Origin: Gallionella sp. | GTDB lineage: Bacteria; Pseudomonadota; Gammaproteobacteria; Burkholderiales; Gallionellaceae | Assembly (NCBI GenBank): GCA_028688275.1 | Contig: JAQTYN010000001.1 | Span: forward strand, 62,001-126,000 | DNA: 64,000 nt | Reading direction: 5' to 3' | Shown here: positions 35,652 to 44,422 of the stretch, in pieces | How positions within the stretch are numbered: position 1 is the stretch's first letter | How the letters are laid out: the number at the start of each line of letters is the position of its first letter | Translations under genes and position numbers: made by a program | Notes under the pieces: model-generated | Databases searched by the model: none | Told to the model about the DNA's origin: nothing | What the model saw: only the letters and a program-made list of their open reading frames with translations

Positions 35652-37217
35652 TTATCGTTTCCCCCCCAACAACGATCCCAACACGCCACGAATAATCTCA
35701 CGTCCGACGGCGGAACCAATGGAGCGGGCGGCACTTTTGGCGAGGGTTTCGCCTAGTCCTTGGCGGTTGCTGCGGGTATTGTTGCCGCCGCCAAATAATC
35801 CGCCTCCGTTGCCGAGTAAGTTGTCGAAGAAGCCTGGTTTTTCGGCTTCAGGTTCAGGGGTGCGTGCGTTGGGGCGATAGCTGTCTGGTGTGGCTGCTGG
35901 GGTGAATCCTTTGGGGGCTTCTGCTTCAGTCTTGGCAGGTTCGGCATGTCCTTTGAGCAATTCGTAGGCGGATTCGCGGTCAAGGACTTTTTCGTAATAG
36001 CCTGCAATCAGCGATTCGGCGAGTAAAGTGCTGCGTTGCGCGGGGGTAATGGGGCCGATTTGGGCTTGCGGTGGGACGATCAGGGCGCGTTGGACGATGC
36101 TGGGCGTGCCGTGTTCGTCTAGGCAGGAAACCAGTGCTTCGCCTACGCCCAAGTGGGTGATGATGTCGGCTTCGTCCAAATCGGGGTTGTCGCGCATGGT
36201 GTCGGCGGCGGCTTTGACGGCTTTTTGGTCACGCGGCGAGAAGGCGCGCAGGGCGTGTTGCACGCGGTTGCCGAGTTGTCCTAACACTTTGTCTGGCACG
36301 TCAGCGGGGTTTTGGGTAACGAAATACACGCCCACGCCTTTGGAGCGAATCAGCCGCACGACTTGTTCGACTTTTTCCAGCAACACGGCGGGCGCGTCGC
36401 TGAATAACAGATGCGCTTCATCGAAGAAAAACACCAGTTTGGGTTTATCCAAATCGCCCGCTTCGGGCAAGTTTTCATACAATTCGGACAACAGCCATAG
36501 CAATAAAGTCGAATACACTTTGGGCGAGGTCATCAGCGCGTCGGCGGCGAGGATGTTGACCATGCCAAATCCGTTGCCGTCGGTCTGCATCAAATCGGCG
36601 ATGTTGAGCATGGGTTCACCGAATAAGTTGTCGCCGCCTTGCATCTCAATTTGCAATAACCCGCGCTGAATCGCGCCCACGCTGGCGGTGGAAATATTGC
36701 CGTATTCGCTGGTGAAGTCGCTGGCGTTTTCGCCCACCATCTGCACCATCGCACGCAAGTCTTTCAAATCTAACAACAATAACCCATTGTCATCGGCGAT
36801 TTTAAACACCAACGCCAACACGCCTTGTTGCACTTCGTTCAAATTCAACATCCGCCCCAACAGCAACGGCCCCATGTCCGAAATCGTGGCGCGCAGCGGG
36901 TGACCTTGTTTGCCGAACACATCCCACAAGGTCACGGGATAAGCGCGATGGGCGAAGTCGTCTAAGCCCAATTGTGCCACGCGGGCGGTGATTTTGGCAT
37001 TGCCGCCGCCGACTTGGCTAATGCCCGATAAATCGCCTTTGATGTCGGACATAAACACAGGCACGCCGATGCGACTGAACGATTCGGCGAGACTTTGCAG
37101 CGTGACGGTTTTGCCCGTCCCCGTCGCGCCTGTGATGAGACCGTGGCGATTCGCCATTTGGGACAATAAAAAGACTTCGTGTTCGGTGTTTTTAGCAATC
37201 AGCAATGGCGTGGACAT
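35652..37217 (-). CDS. HerA-like helicase/ATPase, DUF853 family (YjgR-like)
   Basis: A 521-residue ATPase. [21 protein letters not shown] is the Walker A region near residue 25, [15 protein letters not shown] the Walker B, and [33 protein letters not shown] a conserved block with an arginine finger candidate. The C-terminus is glycine-rich ([14 protein letters not shown]) as usual in DUF853. The cellular role of this family is not settled. ATG at 37217 has AAGGA about 8 bp upstream; the ATG at 37226 would sit on that ribosome site. It is divergent from yebC. Confidence 0.92.
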   Translation of the reverse strand: MSTPLLIAKNTEHEVFLLSQMANRHGLITGATGTGKTVTLQSLAESFSRIGVPVFMSDIKGDLSGISQVGGGNAKITARVAQLGLDDFAHRAYPVTLWDVFGKQGHPLRATISDMGPLLLGRMLNLNEVQQGVLALVFKIADDNGLLLLDLKDLRAMVQMVGENASDFTSEYGNISTASVGAIQRGLLQIEMQGGDNLFGEPMLNIADLMQTDGNGFGMVNILAADALMTSPKVYSTLLLWLLSELYENLPEAGDLDKPKLVFFFDEAHLLFSDAPAVLLEKVEQVVRLIRSKGVGVYFVTQNPADVPDKVLGQLGNRVQHALRAFSPRDQKAVKAAADTMRDNPDLDEADIITHLGVGEALVSCLDEHGTPSIVQRALIVPPQAQIGPITPAQRSTLLAESLIAGYYEKVLDRESAYELLKGHAEPAKTEAEAPKGFTPAATPDSYRPNARTPEPEAEKPGFFDNLLGNGGGLFGGGNNTRSNRQGLGETLAKSAARSIGSAVGREIIRGVLGSLLGGKR

Positions 37218-37282
37218 AGTGCGCATCCTTGGGTTAAAGAGGCGAAAATGATACCATCGCGCAAACTTTTCTGGAGAACATC

Positions 37283-38008
37283 ATGGCAGGTCATAGCAAA
37301 TGGGCAAACATTCAACACCGCAAAGGCAAACAAGATGCCAAGCGCGGCAAAATTTTCACCCGACTGATTAAAGAAATCACCGTCGCGGCGCGCATGGGCG
37401 GCGGCGATCCCACGGGCAATCCGCGTCTGCGCTTGGCGATGGACAAGGCGTATGACAACAATATGCCGAAAGACAACGTGGAACGCGCCGTTAAACGCGG
37501 CAGCGGCGAGTTGGAAGGCGTGGTTTATCTGGAATTGCGCTACGAAGGCTACGGCATCAACGGCGCGGCGGTGATGGTCGATTGCATGACCGACAACAAA
37601 ACCCGCACTGTAGCGGACGTGCGCCATGCCTTTAGCAAATACGGCGGCAATTTGGGCACAGATGGTTCGGTGGCGTTTATGTTCAACCACTGCGGACAAA
37701 TGCTGTTCGCCCCAGGCACGGACGAAGACGCGCTGATGGAAGCCGCCTTGGACGCAGGCGCGGAAGACATCATCAACCACGACGATGGTAGCATCGAAGT
37801 GATTACCCCAGCCAATGACTTTGCCAAAATCAAACAAGCCTTAGAAGCAGCGGGCTACAAAGCGGCTTTCGCGGAAGTCATTATGAAACCTGAAAGCGAA
37901 GTGATCTTTACAGGCGACGATGCCGTCAAAATGCAAAAACTCCTCGACGCGCTGGAAGACTTGGACGACGTGCAAGAAGTCTATACTACGGCGGTGATTG
38001 AAGAGTAA
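37283..38008 (+). CDS. yebC: YebC/PmpR family transcription/translation factor
   Basis: A 241-residue TACO1/YebC protein. [20 protein letters not shown] at the N-terminus and [20 protein letters not shown] are diagnostic; an acidic C-terminal domain ends [14 protein letters not shown]. Described roles are regulation of transcription and relief of ribosome stalling at proline stretches. A GGAG ribosome site lies about 8 bp upstream. It usually precedes ruvC; here a GNAT gene sits between them. Confidence 0.97.
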   Translation: MAGHSKWANIQHRKGKQDAKRGKIFTRLIKEITVAARMGGGDPTGNPRLRLAMDKAYDNNMPKDNVERAVKRGSGELEGVVYLELRYEGYGINGAAVMVDCMTDNKTRTVADVRHAFSKYGGNLGTDGSVAFMFNHCGQMLFAPGTDEDALMEAALDAGAEDIINHDDGSIEVITPANDFAKIKQALEAAGYKAAFAEVIMKPESEVIFTGDDAVKMQKLLDALEDLDDVQEVYTTAVIEE

Positions 38009-38012
38009 TACG

Positions 38013-38573
38013 ATGGGCTTTGATGGTTTTCGTCTCGCGACGGTGGACGATGTCGAGTCGATAGCTCGACTGGTCAACCAAGCATATCGCCCCGATACCC
38101 AGACATTAGGCTGGACTCACGAAGCTGAACTGGTGTCTGGTAAACGAACCAACCAGAGTCAAGTCAAAGAAATGATTTCCAAGCCTGACTCTTTGGTGCT
38201 TATTGGTCTCAATGATTCAAACATTGAGGCCTGTGTGCATGTTGAAAAAGAGGGTGACAATAGCTACATCGGGATGCTTTCCGTTGATCCGCAGCGACAA
38301 GGCACGGGTGTCGGGAAGCGAATGCTTGCCTATGCAGAAGAATATGCTGCTCATTGTTTTGAATCAAAAAAATTTGTCATGGTCGTGGTGTCAGCAAGAG
38401 TTGAGTTGATCGCCTTCTATTTACGGCGTGGCTACCAAAAAACGGGGGTGGTCATGGATTATCCGCTGTCGGCAGGTGCGGGCATACCAAAACAAACTGA
38501 CCTCAAAATTGAAATGCTTGAAAAACAATCCCTCCATGCCGTCAAACAAGACGCACGGGTGGATTGCTATTGA
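38013..38573 (+). CDS. GNAT family N-acetyltransferase
   Basis: A 186-residue acetyltransferase. [20 protein letters not shown] is the typical GNAT start, [20 protein letters not shown] is motif A with the Q-x-x-G-x-G acetyl-CoA loop, and [11 protein letters not shown] is motif B. The substrate, possibly a small amine or protein, is unknown. ATG at 38013 lies 4 bp after yebC, and ruvC starts 2 bp after its stop, so it has been inserted cleanly into the usual yebC-ruvC pair. Confidence 0.88.
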   Translation: MGFDGFRLATVDDVESIARLVNQAYRPDTQTLGWTHEAELVSGKRTNQSQVKEMISKPDSLVLIGLNDSNIEACVHVEKEGDNSYIGMLSVDPQRQGTGVGKRMLAYAEEYAAHCFESKKFVMVVVSARVELIAFYLRRGYQKTGVVMDYPLSAGAGIPKQTDLKIEMLEKQSLHAVKQDARVDCY

Positions 38574-38575
38574 AA

Positions 38576-39076
38576 ATGCGCATCCTCGGCATTGATCCTG
38601 GATTAAGGGTAACAGGATTTGGAGTGATTGATAAAGTCGGGCAGCAGATTTTCTACGTTGCCAGCGGCTGTATCAAAACCCCTGCGGGCGAATTGCCAGC
38701 GCGCTTGAGCGTGATTTTGCAAGGCTTGGGCGAAGTCATCGCCCAGCATTCCCCCAATCAAGTTGCCGTCGAAAAAGTCTTCGTCAACGTCAATCCCCAA
38801 TCCACTTTGTTGCTCGGACAAGCCCGTGGCGCGGCGATTTGCGCGGCGGTTTTGGCACAACTCCCCGTCGCCGAATACACCGCCCTACAAGTCAAACAAG
38901 CCGTGGTCGGACACGGTCACGCCGAAAAAATGCAAGTCCAACTCATGGTGCAACGCTTGTTGAGTTTATCTGGTGTGCCCAGCTCCGATGCCGCCGATGC
39001 CTTAGCGTGCGCGATTTGCCATGCGCATAGCGGTGCGTTGGCGGGCAGAAGAATGAAAAATGGACGGTTGGTGTAG
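38576..39076 (+). CDS. ruvC: Holliday junction resolvase RuvC
   Basis: A 166-residue RNase H-fold endonuclease. [19 protein letters not shown] contains catalytic Asp7, [23 protein letters not shown] holds the catalytic Glu and conserved FVN, and [16 protein letters not shown] has the C-terminal Asp pair and His. It cuts four-way junctions with RuvAB, which are not in the window. ATG at 38576 follows the GNAT gene by 2 bp. Confidence 0.97.
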   Translation: MRILGIDPGLRVTGFGVIDKVGQQIFYVASGCIKTPAGELPARLSVILQGLGEVIAQHSPNQVAVEKVFVNVNPQSTLLLGQARGAAICAAVLAQLPVAEYTALQVKQAVVGHGHAEKMQVQLMVQRLLSLSGVPSSDAADALACAICHAHSGALAGRRMKNGRLV

Positions 39077-39077
39077 G

Positions 39078-39165
39078 CTGTCAATAAGCGGAGCGCATCG
39101 CACTCATTGTTTGATGACAAAACAATCACATACGGCGCAAACATGATTGCGTGCTACGCGGGCTG
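39078..39165. repeat. Dispersed ~85-bp repeat, copy 1 of 3
   Basis: Related by eye to 40791-40873 and 42328-42415. Shared pieces are GTCAATAAGCG-AGCGCAT near the left, TTTGAT in the middle, then CATA-GGCGCAA and GATTGCG at the right. It lies immediately downstream of ruvC; the rest of the gap to the CZB gene has no visible gene. Confidence 0.65.
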
Positions 39166-39422
39166 CAAAAATAGTTCTACTCAGGGACAAAAACAGCACA
39201 AAATCATCCATGTTTAAAATAGTGTGTGTAGAATCATCACAGGAGCCTTCATGTGTGATTAAAGTCTGTAGTTTTTCAATTTTTTGAGGTGGCGGCTTTT
39301 TTTGATCGAACTGGAGGTTAGTCCTTGTATTTTTAGCGATTTTAGCCTATGCGTTGTTTAGTTTATCTGCAACGCATTTGTAAAATGGGTGTGTCCTAAC
39401 ATTATTGGTAAGGAGAAAAATC

Positions 39423-39881
39423 ATGGCAAGCTGGTGGAGAACTATATTCGGCAGTACTGAAAAAGAACCTGAACATATTGCTGATGATGAAGATAAAGAA
39501 ATCGGTGGGCTGAATTTTAAAACAGCTCTTGAAGCGCATCTCAAATGGAAAGTCCGTCTCATGGGCATTATTGACGGTACCAGCACTGAAACGATAAACC
39601 CGAATATCGTGTCTCGTGACGATCAGTGCGTTTTAGGGAAATGGCTGCATGGCGAAGGCGAAAAGCAATATCAAGGGCAGCTAGGATTTCAAAATCTCGT
39701 GAGTTCACATGCGCATTTTCATCGTTGCGCAGGAAATACTTTGAATTTGGCATTAGATGGTAAAACGCAAGAAGCCGCCACCGAAATTGCCAATGGCGAT
39801 TTTGCCAAAGCATCGCTAGACGTGTCGCGACACTTAATGCGCTTGTGGCGCGATTTGGGTATCGAGAAAAATCAAAATTGA
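39423..39881 (+). CDS. Free-standing CZB (chemoreceptor zinc-binding) domain protein
   Basis: A 152-residue soluble protein consisting of one CZB domain plus short ends. The ligand pattern is visible: His39 in EAHLKWKVRL, Cys69 in DDQCVLGKWLHGEGE, and His96/His100 in SHAHFHRCAG. CZB domains usually sit at the end of chemoreceptors or diguanylate cyclases and sense zinc, pH or hypochlorite. Here no receptor or signalling gene is adjacent, so it may act as a free regulatory subunit. An AAGGAG site precedes the ATG. Confidence 0.88.
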   Translation: MASWWRTIFGSTEKEPEHIADDEDKEIGGLNFKTALEAHLKWKVRLMGIIDGTSTETINPNIVSRDDQCVLGKWLHGEGEKQYQGQLGFQNLVSSHAHFHRCAGNTLNLALDGKTQEAATEIANGDFAKASLDVSRHLMRLWRDLGIEKNQN

Positions 39882-39913
39882 AACCCAACGCCCCGTAGTC
39901 GCACCGTTTTTAA

Positions 39914-40047
39914 GGAAACGCTGATTAAATCCGTTCGTCCTGAGCCGTGAGCTTGTCGAACGGTCGAAGGGGTGAATTTAACACACTGATTTTATTAAAT
40001 CTTCCGTTCATGGTTCGACAGGCTCACCACGAACGGAAGATTTAATC
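39914..40047. repeat. Dispersed imperfect palindrome (CCGTTCG...CGAACGG family), copy 1
   Basis: Starts GGAAACGCTGATTAAATC, exactly as at 60691, and contains inverted arms CCGTTCG-TCCTGAG / GGTTCGACAGGCTCACCACGAACGG. It lies between two convergent genes. The rest of the 321-bp gap shows no gene. Confidence 0.85.
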
Positions 40048-40202
40048 ACCCCCACTAATCTGACGGCGGGGTTGTTAAGTCACCAACAATTGACCGCTTT
40101 CCTGTAACTGAACCAACCCCCTGCGCTTCCCGCGCCATAAAGTGAAAAGCGACTATCGCCGCCCGCCAGAAATAATTGTTGAGCATTACACCCTAGTACG
40201 GG

Positions 40203-40697
40203 CTAGTCAATATAACCCCATGATTGACGGTTGAAATTATAGGTAACTCTGCCAAATGGCGGTGTCGCCACATAAAAAAGCAAAGTGGTGTCTTTAGAGT
40301 TTGAGTACCTGAACTCAGTTGGAAATACTGCGAATTTTGCAGTTGGCACTTCGGGAATATAAGCGGGGACAAGATCTTCTAAATTTTCAGGATAGTGACC
40401 TGTTGATTGATGATATTTCTCTATGACAATAACCAAATTCTCTGCGCGGTGTTTTGCCAGCATATTATTCGCAGCGTTCGCGATCATCACCGCCAAAATC
40501 ATTGCGCTATAGATGGCTATCTTGGTGAGCGGAACCTTTGGCGACTGTTTGCGGTATTTTAATAGCACCACTTCTGGCAAGAACCAAAAGAGAATTACCA
40601 ATGCCATGATGAAAGCCATCGCGCCCATACTCAGGACCAAGGCATCTACCACAAATAAGCCTATCGCTATCCAAATCGTCTTTTTCATTGGGTACAT
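40203..40697 (-). CDS. Hypothetical membrane protein with pilin/GspG-like tail motif
   Basis: A 164-residue protein with three N-terminal hydrophobic segments (IWIAIGLFVVDALVL; AFIMALVILFWFLPEVVLL; IAIYSAMILAVMIANAA) and a polar C-terminal half. The stretch YHQSTGHYPENLEDLVPAYI followed by IPEVP resembles the loop after the helix in GspG-type pseudopilins (YKxxxGxYPxxLxxLVPxYLPxxP). The ATG at 40697 has GAGG 6 bp upstream. Family otherwise unrecognised; a lone, non-pilin membrane protein is equally possible. Confidence 0.6.
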   Translation of the reverse strand: MYPMKKTIWIAIGLFVVDALVLSMGAMAFIMALVILFWFLPEVVLLKYRKQSPKVPLTKIAIYSAMILAVMIANAANNMLAKHRAENLVIVIEKYHQSTGHYPENLEDLVPAYIPEVPTAKFAVFPTEFRYSNSKDTTLLFYVATPPFGRVTYNFNRQSWGYID

Positions 40698-40790
40698 AAG
40701 CTGCCTCTATTGAGTGGGATGGCAAAATAAATGACCTGCTGCGCGATAACGAGTCGTCGTACCCTCGCGGGCTTTTTATTGCAGCGTGCA

Positions 40791-40873
40791 GGGTGTCAAT
40801 AAGCGAAGCGCATTGCACCAATGTTTGATTAAAAAATACATATGGTGCAATAAAGATTGCGGGCTAAATCAAC
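40791..40873. repeat. Dispersed ~85-bp repeat, copy 2 of 3
   Basis: Clearest copy: GTCAATAAGCGAAGCGCATT, then an inverted pair ATTGCACCA (about 40812) and TGGTGCAAT (about 40843), ending GATTGCGGGCT. It sits between the hypothetical membrane-protein gene and the 306-residue unknown gene. Confidence 0.7.
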
Positions 40874-40905
40874 GTGACCCGCATGTTAGACCGCGTTTGC
40901 TCCTG

Positions 40906-41826
40906 CTAGTAGTAGACACTCGCAAGACGCGCATTGGATTTCTCAATAACAACTTTATACGCGGCTCCCATCGCGGATAGCCTTTTGATAGCAAGGCGAA
41001 CAACTTCTTGGTTTACCGCCGAACCCGTCGCAAACGAGTGCTGGACAGGTGCGCCGAAGCCAGCCGATCTCATCAACATAAGTGGCTTGGTAGTGTCAAA
41101 TTTGTCGGCGGCGAGGCGATCCTCAATCCTTTTGATCCCTATGGAGAACTGTTCGTCCTTCTTCATCCATTCGTCAATACTGAGTTTACCAGACGCGAGA
41201 TCATCAGTGAGTGCCGCTTGAATCGTCTTCATGTTCAAGAGATTTTTGGCATCGATAACAGCTGCACCAAACTTGGCATCATTTTTCACATCATCAATAC
41301 TTTGCATGAATCGATAGTAGATAGCGGTCGTGGTCACCGCTTCAGTTCCGAAAGTATCCTCGTCTTTAATGTTTGTTGATGACGCGTACAGAAATGCAAA
41401 TAGGCCAGGGGACAAGCGGTTCATCGAAAATGACAGGCTCGCTGAGGAGGTCGATGAAGACTTGGCTGCCTCGGCAACTGTATTGACAACATCAGTATAA
41501 GCTGCGATAGCCGCTGGACTCATTGCGGGTACTTTAGCTGTCGGATCTTGTGACGCTGCGACGGCTTTTAGTGCCGAAGTTACAACGGCCGCGATCTTGT
41601 CTAGGCTGAACTCACTCGTGTACTCCGTCTTAATGTCCGAGCTGTAACTGATCTCCCTTGCATCTGTCACGTTGGCATCGGCTAAGTGCGTCGTGATGGC
41701 CTCAAAAAAAAAGGCCTTGCTGACACTATCTTGCTCCTTAATTAGTGATTGCAGTTTATCAATCTGTGCTTTAGCCGCTACGGTTTTGTCAGCAACGGTT
41801 TGAACCGATCCAGAAGTGCATGCCAT
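40906..41826 (-). CDS. Unknown 306-residue protein, no recognised domain
   Basis: A soluble protein beginning MACTSGSVQTVADKTVAAKA with a strong AAGGAGA ribosome site. The first ~130 residues look helical and rich in Ala, Lys, Asp and Glu; residues about 125 to 180 are Ser/Thr-rich with an aromatic segment (LSFSMNRLSPGLFAFLYASS); the last part is again helical (IKRLSAMGAAYKVVIEKSN). There is no signal peptide or membrane helix of typical length. It stands alone between two copies of the same dispersed repeat, with a 617-bp leader region, which suggests an accessory gene. I cannot assign a function. Confidence 0.7.
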   Translation of the reverse strand: MACTSGSVQTVADKTVAAKAQIDKLQSLIKEQDSVSKAFFFEAITTHLADANVTDAREISYSSDIKTEYTSEFSLDKIAAVVTSALKAVAASQDPTAKVPAMSPAAIAAYTDVVNTVAEAAKSSSTSSASLSFSMNRLSPGLFAFLYASSTNIKDEDTFGTEAVTTTAIYYRFMQSIDDVKNDAKFGAAVIDAKNLLNMKTIQAALTDDLASGKLSIDEWMKKDEQFSIGIKRIEDRLAADKFDTTKPLMLMRSAGFGAPVQHSFATGSAVNQEVVRLAIKRLSAMGAAYKVVIEKSNARLASVYY

Positions 41827-42443
41827 TTTATGTCTCCTTTGTTGTGATTCCTACTCATATGGCTTTTCGGATTCCGCCCCGTTTTTTTAGTGGTATCTGG
41901 TCTCCACTAATTCAATTTTATTTGTGCATACACGAACGTGCCGCAAAGAGGTACACCAAAGGCACATTCCAGCGACCAGAGGGAGAGAACTTCGTAGGAT
42001 TATGGCTGTAACGCTCACATTTATCATCCCTTTTAAGATTCGCAATGAGCTGCAATCGATCAAGTTCACTCGATGGTTTAATACGGTCTAGTTATTCTTG
42101 GGAGGTCATTTGTATTTGCATTAGAACGCAAATACCTTTTGCGTAAATCAAAAATGAGAAAAGACAAACCCAAGACTTATTTCAACCACCCTTTGTATGA
42201 CGCTAAAATAAACGCTGAACGACTGGTTCAGAGCGAGACTAGAGACAGCCACGATTAGTCCAAGTACAAGTAAGTTCACGCATCGTTTTAAGTTGAAAGC
42301 CTCATGATGCATGTGGTATACACCTAGGATGTCAACAAGCGAAGGGTGTTTCGCCAATTATATGATTTAACAGTAAATTTACATGCGGCGCAATAACAAT
42401 CACACCCTGCGCAGACTATTGTGCATTCCAGTTCAGCGACGGA
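41827..42443. other. 617-bp intergenic region with hairpin and repeat
   Basis: No gene seen. It contains a perfect 8-bp hairpin GTATTTGC-N8-GCAAATAC (42112-42135) and repeat copy 3 (42328-42415). It presumably holds the promoter of the unknown 306-residue protein, but no clear -35/-10 pair was found. Confidence 0.5.
42328..42415. repeat. Dispersed ~85-bp repeat, copy 3 of 3
   Basis: Begins GGATGTCAACAAGCGAAGGG and ends ACATGCGGCGCAATAACAAT followed by CACACCCTGCG. Same layout as copies 1 and 2 with more differences. It sits just downstream of the HELVH-protein gene. Confidence 0.6.
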
Positions 42444-42911
42444 TCAAGCACATAGTCTCTCAGCGGTCATGATCGCCTCTTGTTCCATCGGTCCATATGG
42501 ATAACCAGGTGGCGTGAGACACTCCAACAAGTATGGTTGGAGAAAAGCCTCGAATCCGCCGAGCCGCTCATACTGTGACGTGTGAACAAGCTCGTGTGCA
42601 ACGAGCGGACGTTGCCCCCAACAATCGGTGCGGATAAAAATACCATAACGAAGCGTCATGCCCGCAGTAGATGGTGAAATGAGGTTGGTCATTGCTGCTA
42701 TCGCTGCTAATTCTTGATGGTTGGGTTTAGGAATCTGATTAACCTGAAGTAAACGCACTCGCTCAGGGTGAGTGACACCAACCTGTCTTGCGTCTGCAAG
42801 CTGTGCCTCGGTGAGTGGCACTCCTAATTGAAGAATGATACGTTCCTGCTCTGCTGCCCATGTTGCCGCATACGGCAACAACGTTTCGAACTCTTGTGGT
42901 GTGACGCTCAT
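42444..42911 (-). CDS. Putative zincin-like metallopeptidase (HELVH motif), small
   Basis: A 155-residue protein with VAHELVHTSQYERLGGFEAF: H106-E-L-V-H110 fits the HExxH zinc site, and the C-terminal PMEQEAIMTAE offers Glu145 as a third ligand in gluzincin style. Neither a signal peptide nor a prodomain is visible. Similar short HELVH-TxQYERLGG proteins occur widely as hypothetical proteins, so catalytic activity is inference. It is transcribed towards the unknown 306-residue protein, 617 bp away. Confidence 0.7.
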   Translation of the reverse strand: MSVTPQEFETLLPYAATWAAEQERIILQLGVPLTEAQLADARQVGVTHPERVRLLQVNQIPKPNHQELAAIAAMTNLISPSTAGMTLRYGIFIRTDCWGQRPLVAHELVHTSQYERLGGFEAFLQPYLLECLTPPGYPYGPMEQEAIMTAERLCA

Positions 42912-43056
42912 AGTGTATGCATGCCTAACGTTAAATAAACACTCTAAAAAGTGCCGTAAAATGCACCTTCGATGTGCATCAAATGAGATTTGATGCGAGC
43001 TGGATTAGACGCTTTATTTCGCACTACCGCAAGTCACGTCCATGCGAAAAAATACC

Positions 43057-44262
43057 TCAATGCACCAACTGATTCATCTCAAAAATCGGCAATAAAATCG
43101 CTAACACAATCAGCAACACCACCACGCCCATGACCAAAATCAGCAGGGGTTCAAACAAGCCTGTTATCACGGCGGCGCGGGTTTCGAGTTCTTGGGTTTG
43201 TTGGGTGGCGGCGCGGTCTAGCATGTGTTCGAGTTTGCCGCTGGCTTCACCGCTGGCGATTAAATGCACGAATAGCGGGGGGAAGGCTTTGCTTTGTTGG
43301 ATGGCGCGGCTGAGGCTGCCGCCTTCGCGGACTTTGCGGGCGGCTTCTTCGATGGCGTGGCGCATGGGTAAATTGGTGACTACGCCAGCACCCGCGCCCA
43401 AGGCGTGTAGCAACGGCACGCCGCTGCCAACCAAAATTGCCATGGTGCTGGCGAAGCGGGCGGTGTTCATGCCGCGTATCAGTTTGCCGACCAGCGGCAG
43501 GCGCAATATCCATGCGTCAAAGCGGAGGCGATACGCGGGGATTTGCAGCAATTTTTGCAGGGCGTAGCCGCCGCCCGCTAACAGGATTGCGCCGTAAATG
43601 CCGTATTCTTTCAATGTGTTGCTCGTCCATAACAGGGCGCGCGTTAAAAAAGGCAGCACTTGTTTAGTGTCGTGGAATACGTTGACCACTTGCGGGACGA
43701 CGTAGGTGAGCAGGGCGAGGACGACGATGACCGCGACCAGACTGATGATGGCGGGGTAAATCAGGGCTAATCCGATTTTTTGGCGCAGGGCGTGGCGGGC
43801 TTCGAGGTAATCGGCGAGGCGCAACAACACTTGTCCTAATTTGCCCGTTTGTTCGCCAGCGGCGATCAGGGTGCGGTAGATTTCGGGGAACGCGCCTTTG
43901 TGGTTTTCCAAGGCGCGGGCGAGCGGTTGTCCTGCCAAAATATCGCCACGTATGGCGGCTAAAATTTGACGCATCGCGGGGGCTTCGGCTTGTTCAATCA
44001 AAGCGTTGAGTGATTGCTCGATGGTCAAGCCTGCTTCGAGTAACACCGCGAATTGACGGGTGAATAGGCTGAGTTCCACAGCGGGCAAGCTGCGGGAAAA
44101 ACGAAACTTGTTGCTCTCGCCCGATAACGCGCTGATTTCTAAGCCGATCAGCCCTTGTTCGCGCAATTTGCTGCGCGCCAGTTTCGCGCTGTCGGCCTCG
44201 ATCACGCCACTCTTGGCGCGCCCACTTTCGATTTCAACTGCTTCGTATTGATAGCCTGCCAT
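43057..44262 (-). CDS. gspF: Type II secretion inner-membrane protein GspF
   Basis: A 401-residue member of the GspF/PilC family. MAGYQYEAVEIESGRAKSGV is the GspF N-terminus (PilC at 25638 starts differently), followed by two T2SSF domains (LSLFTRQFAVLLEAGLTIEQSL; TARFASTMAILVGSGVPLLHAL) and three membrane helices ending in ILLPIFEMNQLVH. It forms the secretion platform with GspE, GspL and GspM. Gene order gspD-gspE-gspF is kept, but gspG and the rest of the system do not follow. Confidence 0.95.
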   Translation of the reverse strand: MAGYQYEAVEIESGRAKSGVIEADSAKLARSKLREQGLIGLEISALSGESNKFRFSRSLPAVELSLFTRQFAVLLEAGLTIEQSLNALIEQAEAPAMRQILAAIRGDILAGQPLARALENHKGAFPEIYRTLIAAGEQTGKLGQVLLRLADYLEARHALRQKIGLALIYPAIISLVAVIVVLALLTYVVPQVVNVFHDTKQVLPFLTRALLWTSNTLKEYGIYGAILLAGGGYALQKLLQIPAYRLRFDAWILRLPLVGKLIRGMNTARFASTMAILVGSGVPLLHALGAGAGVVTNLPMRHAIEEAARKVREGGSLSRAIQQSKAFPPLFVHLIASGEASGKLEHMLDRAATQQTQELETRAAVITGLFEPLLILVMGVVVLLIVLAILLPIFEMNQLVH

Positions 44263-44294
44263 TACACACCCGACGCAATAGCCACCCCAGCCAA

Positions 44295-44394
44295 CCGTTC
44301 GTCCTGAGCGTGTCGAAGGATGAATGGTTGGATGTGAAGCGAATTTTTTATCCGCTCACCCTTCGACAGGCTCAGGGCGAACGGATTAAAAATC
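44295..44394. repeat. Dispersed imperfect palindrome (CCGTTCG...CGAACGG family), copy 2
   Basis: Arms CCGTTCGTCCTGAGCGTGTC and GACAGGCTCAGGGCGAACGG enclose about 60 bp. It lies between gspE and gspF, so it is transcribed within the gsp operon and might affect mRNA processing or relative expression of gspF. Confidence 0.85.
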
Positions 44395-44422
44395 AAAGTA
44401 TTGAAAAGTGAGTGCATTGAAA

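Noticed and set aside
42112-42135. Hairpin GTATTTGC...GCAAATAC as a terminator
   Set aside because: No run of T follows on either strand; could equally be an operator or chance, so only mentioned with the intergenic region.
39078-42415. CRISPR array
   Set aside because: Three repeats are about 1.6 kb apart and differ from each other; there are no short regular spacers and no cas genes.
25638-44262. PilC and GspF as duplicate members of one secretion system
   Set aside because: N-terminal wording and neighbours differ: pilC is with pilD-coaE, gspF with gspD-gspE. They belong to separate machines.
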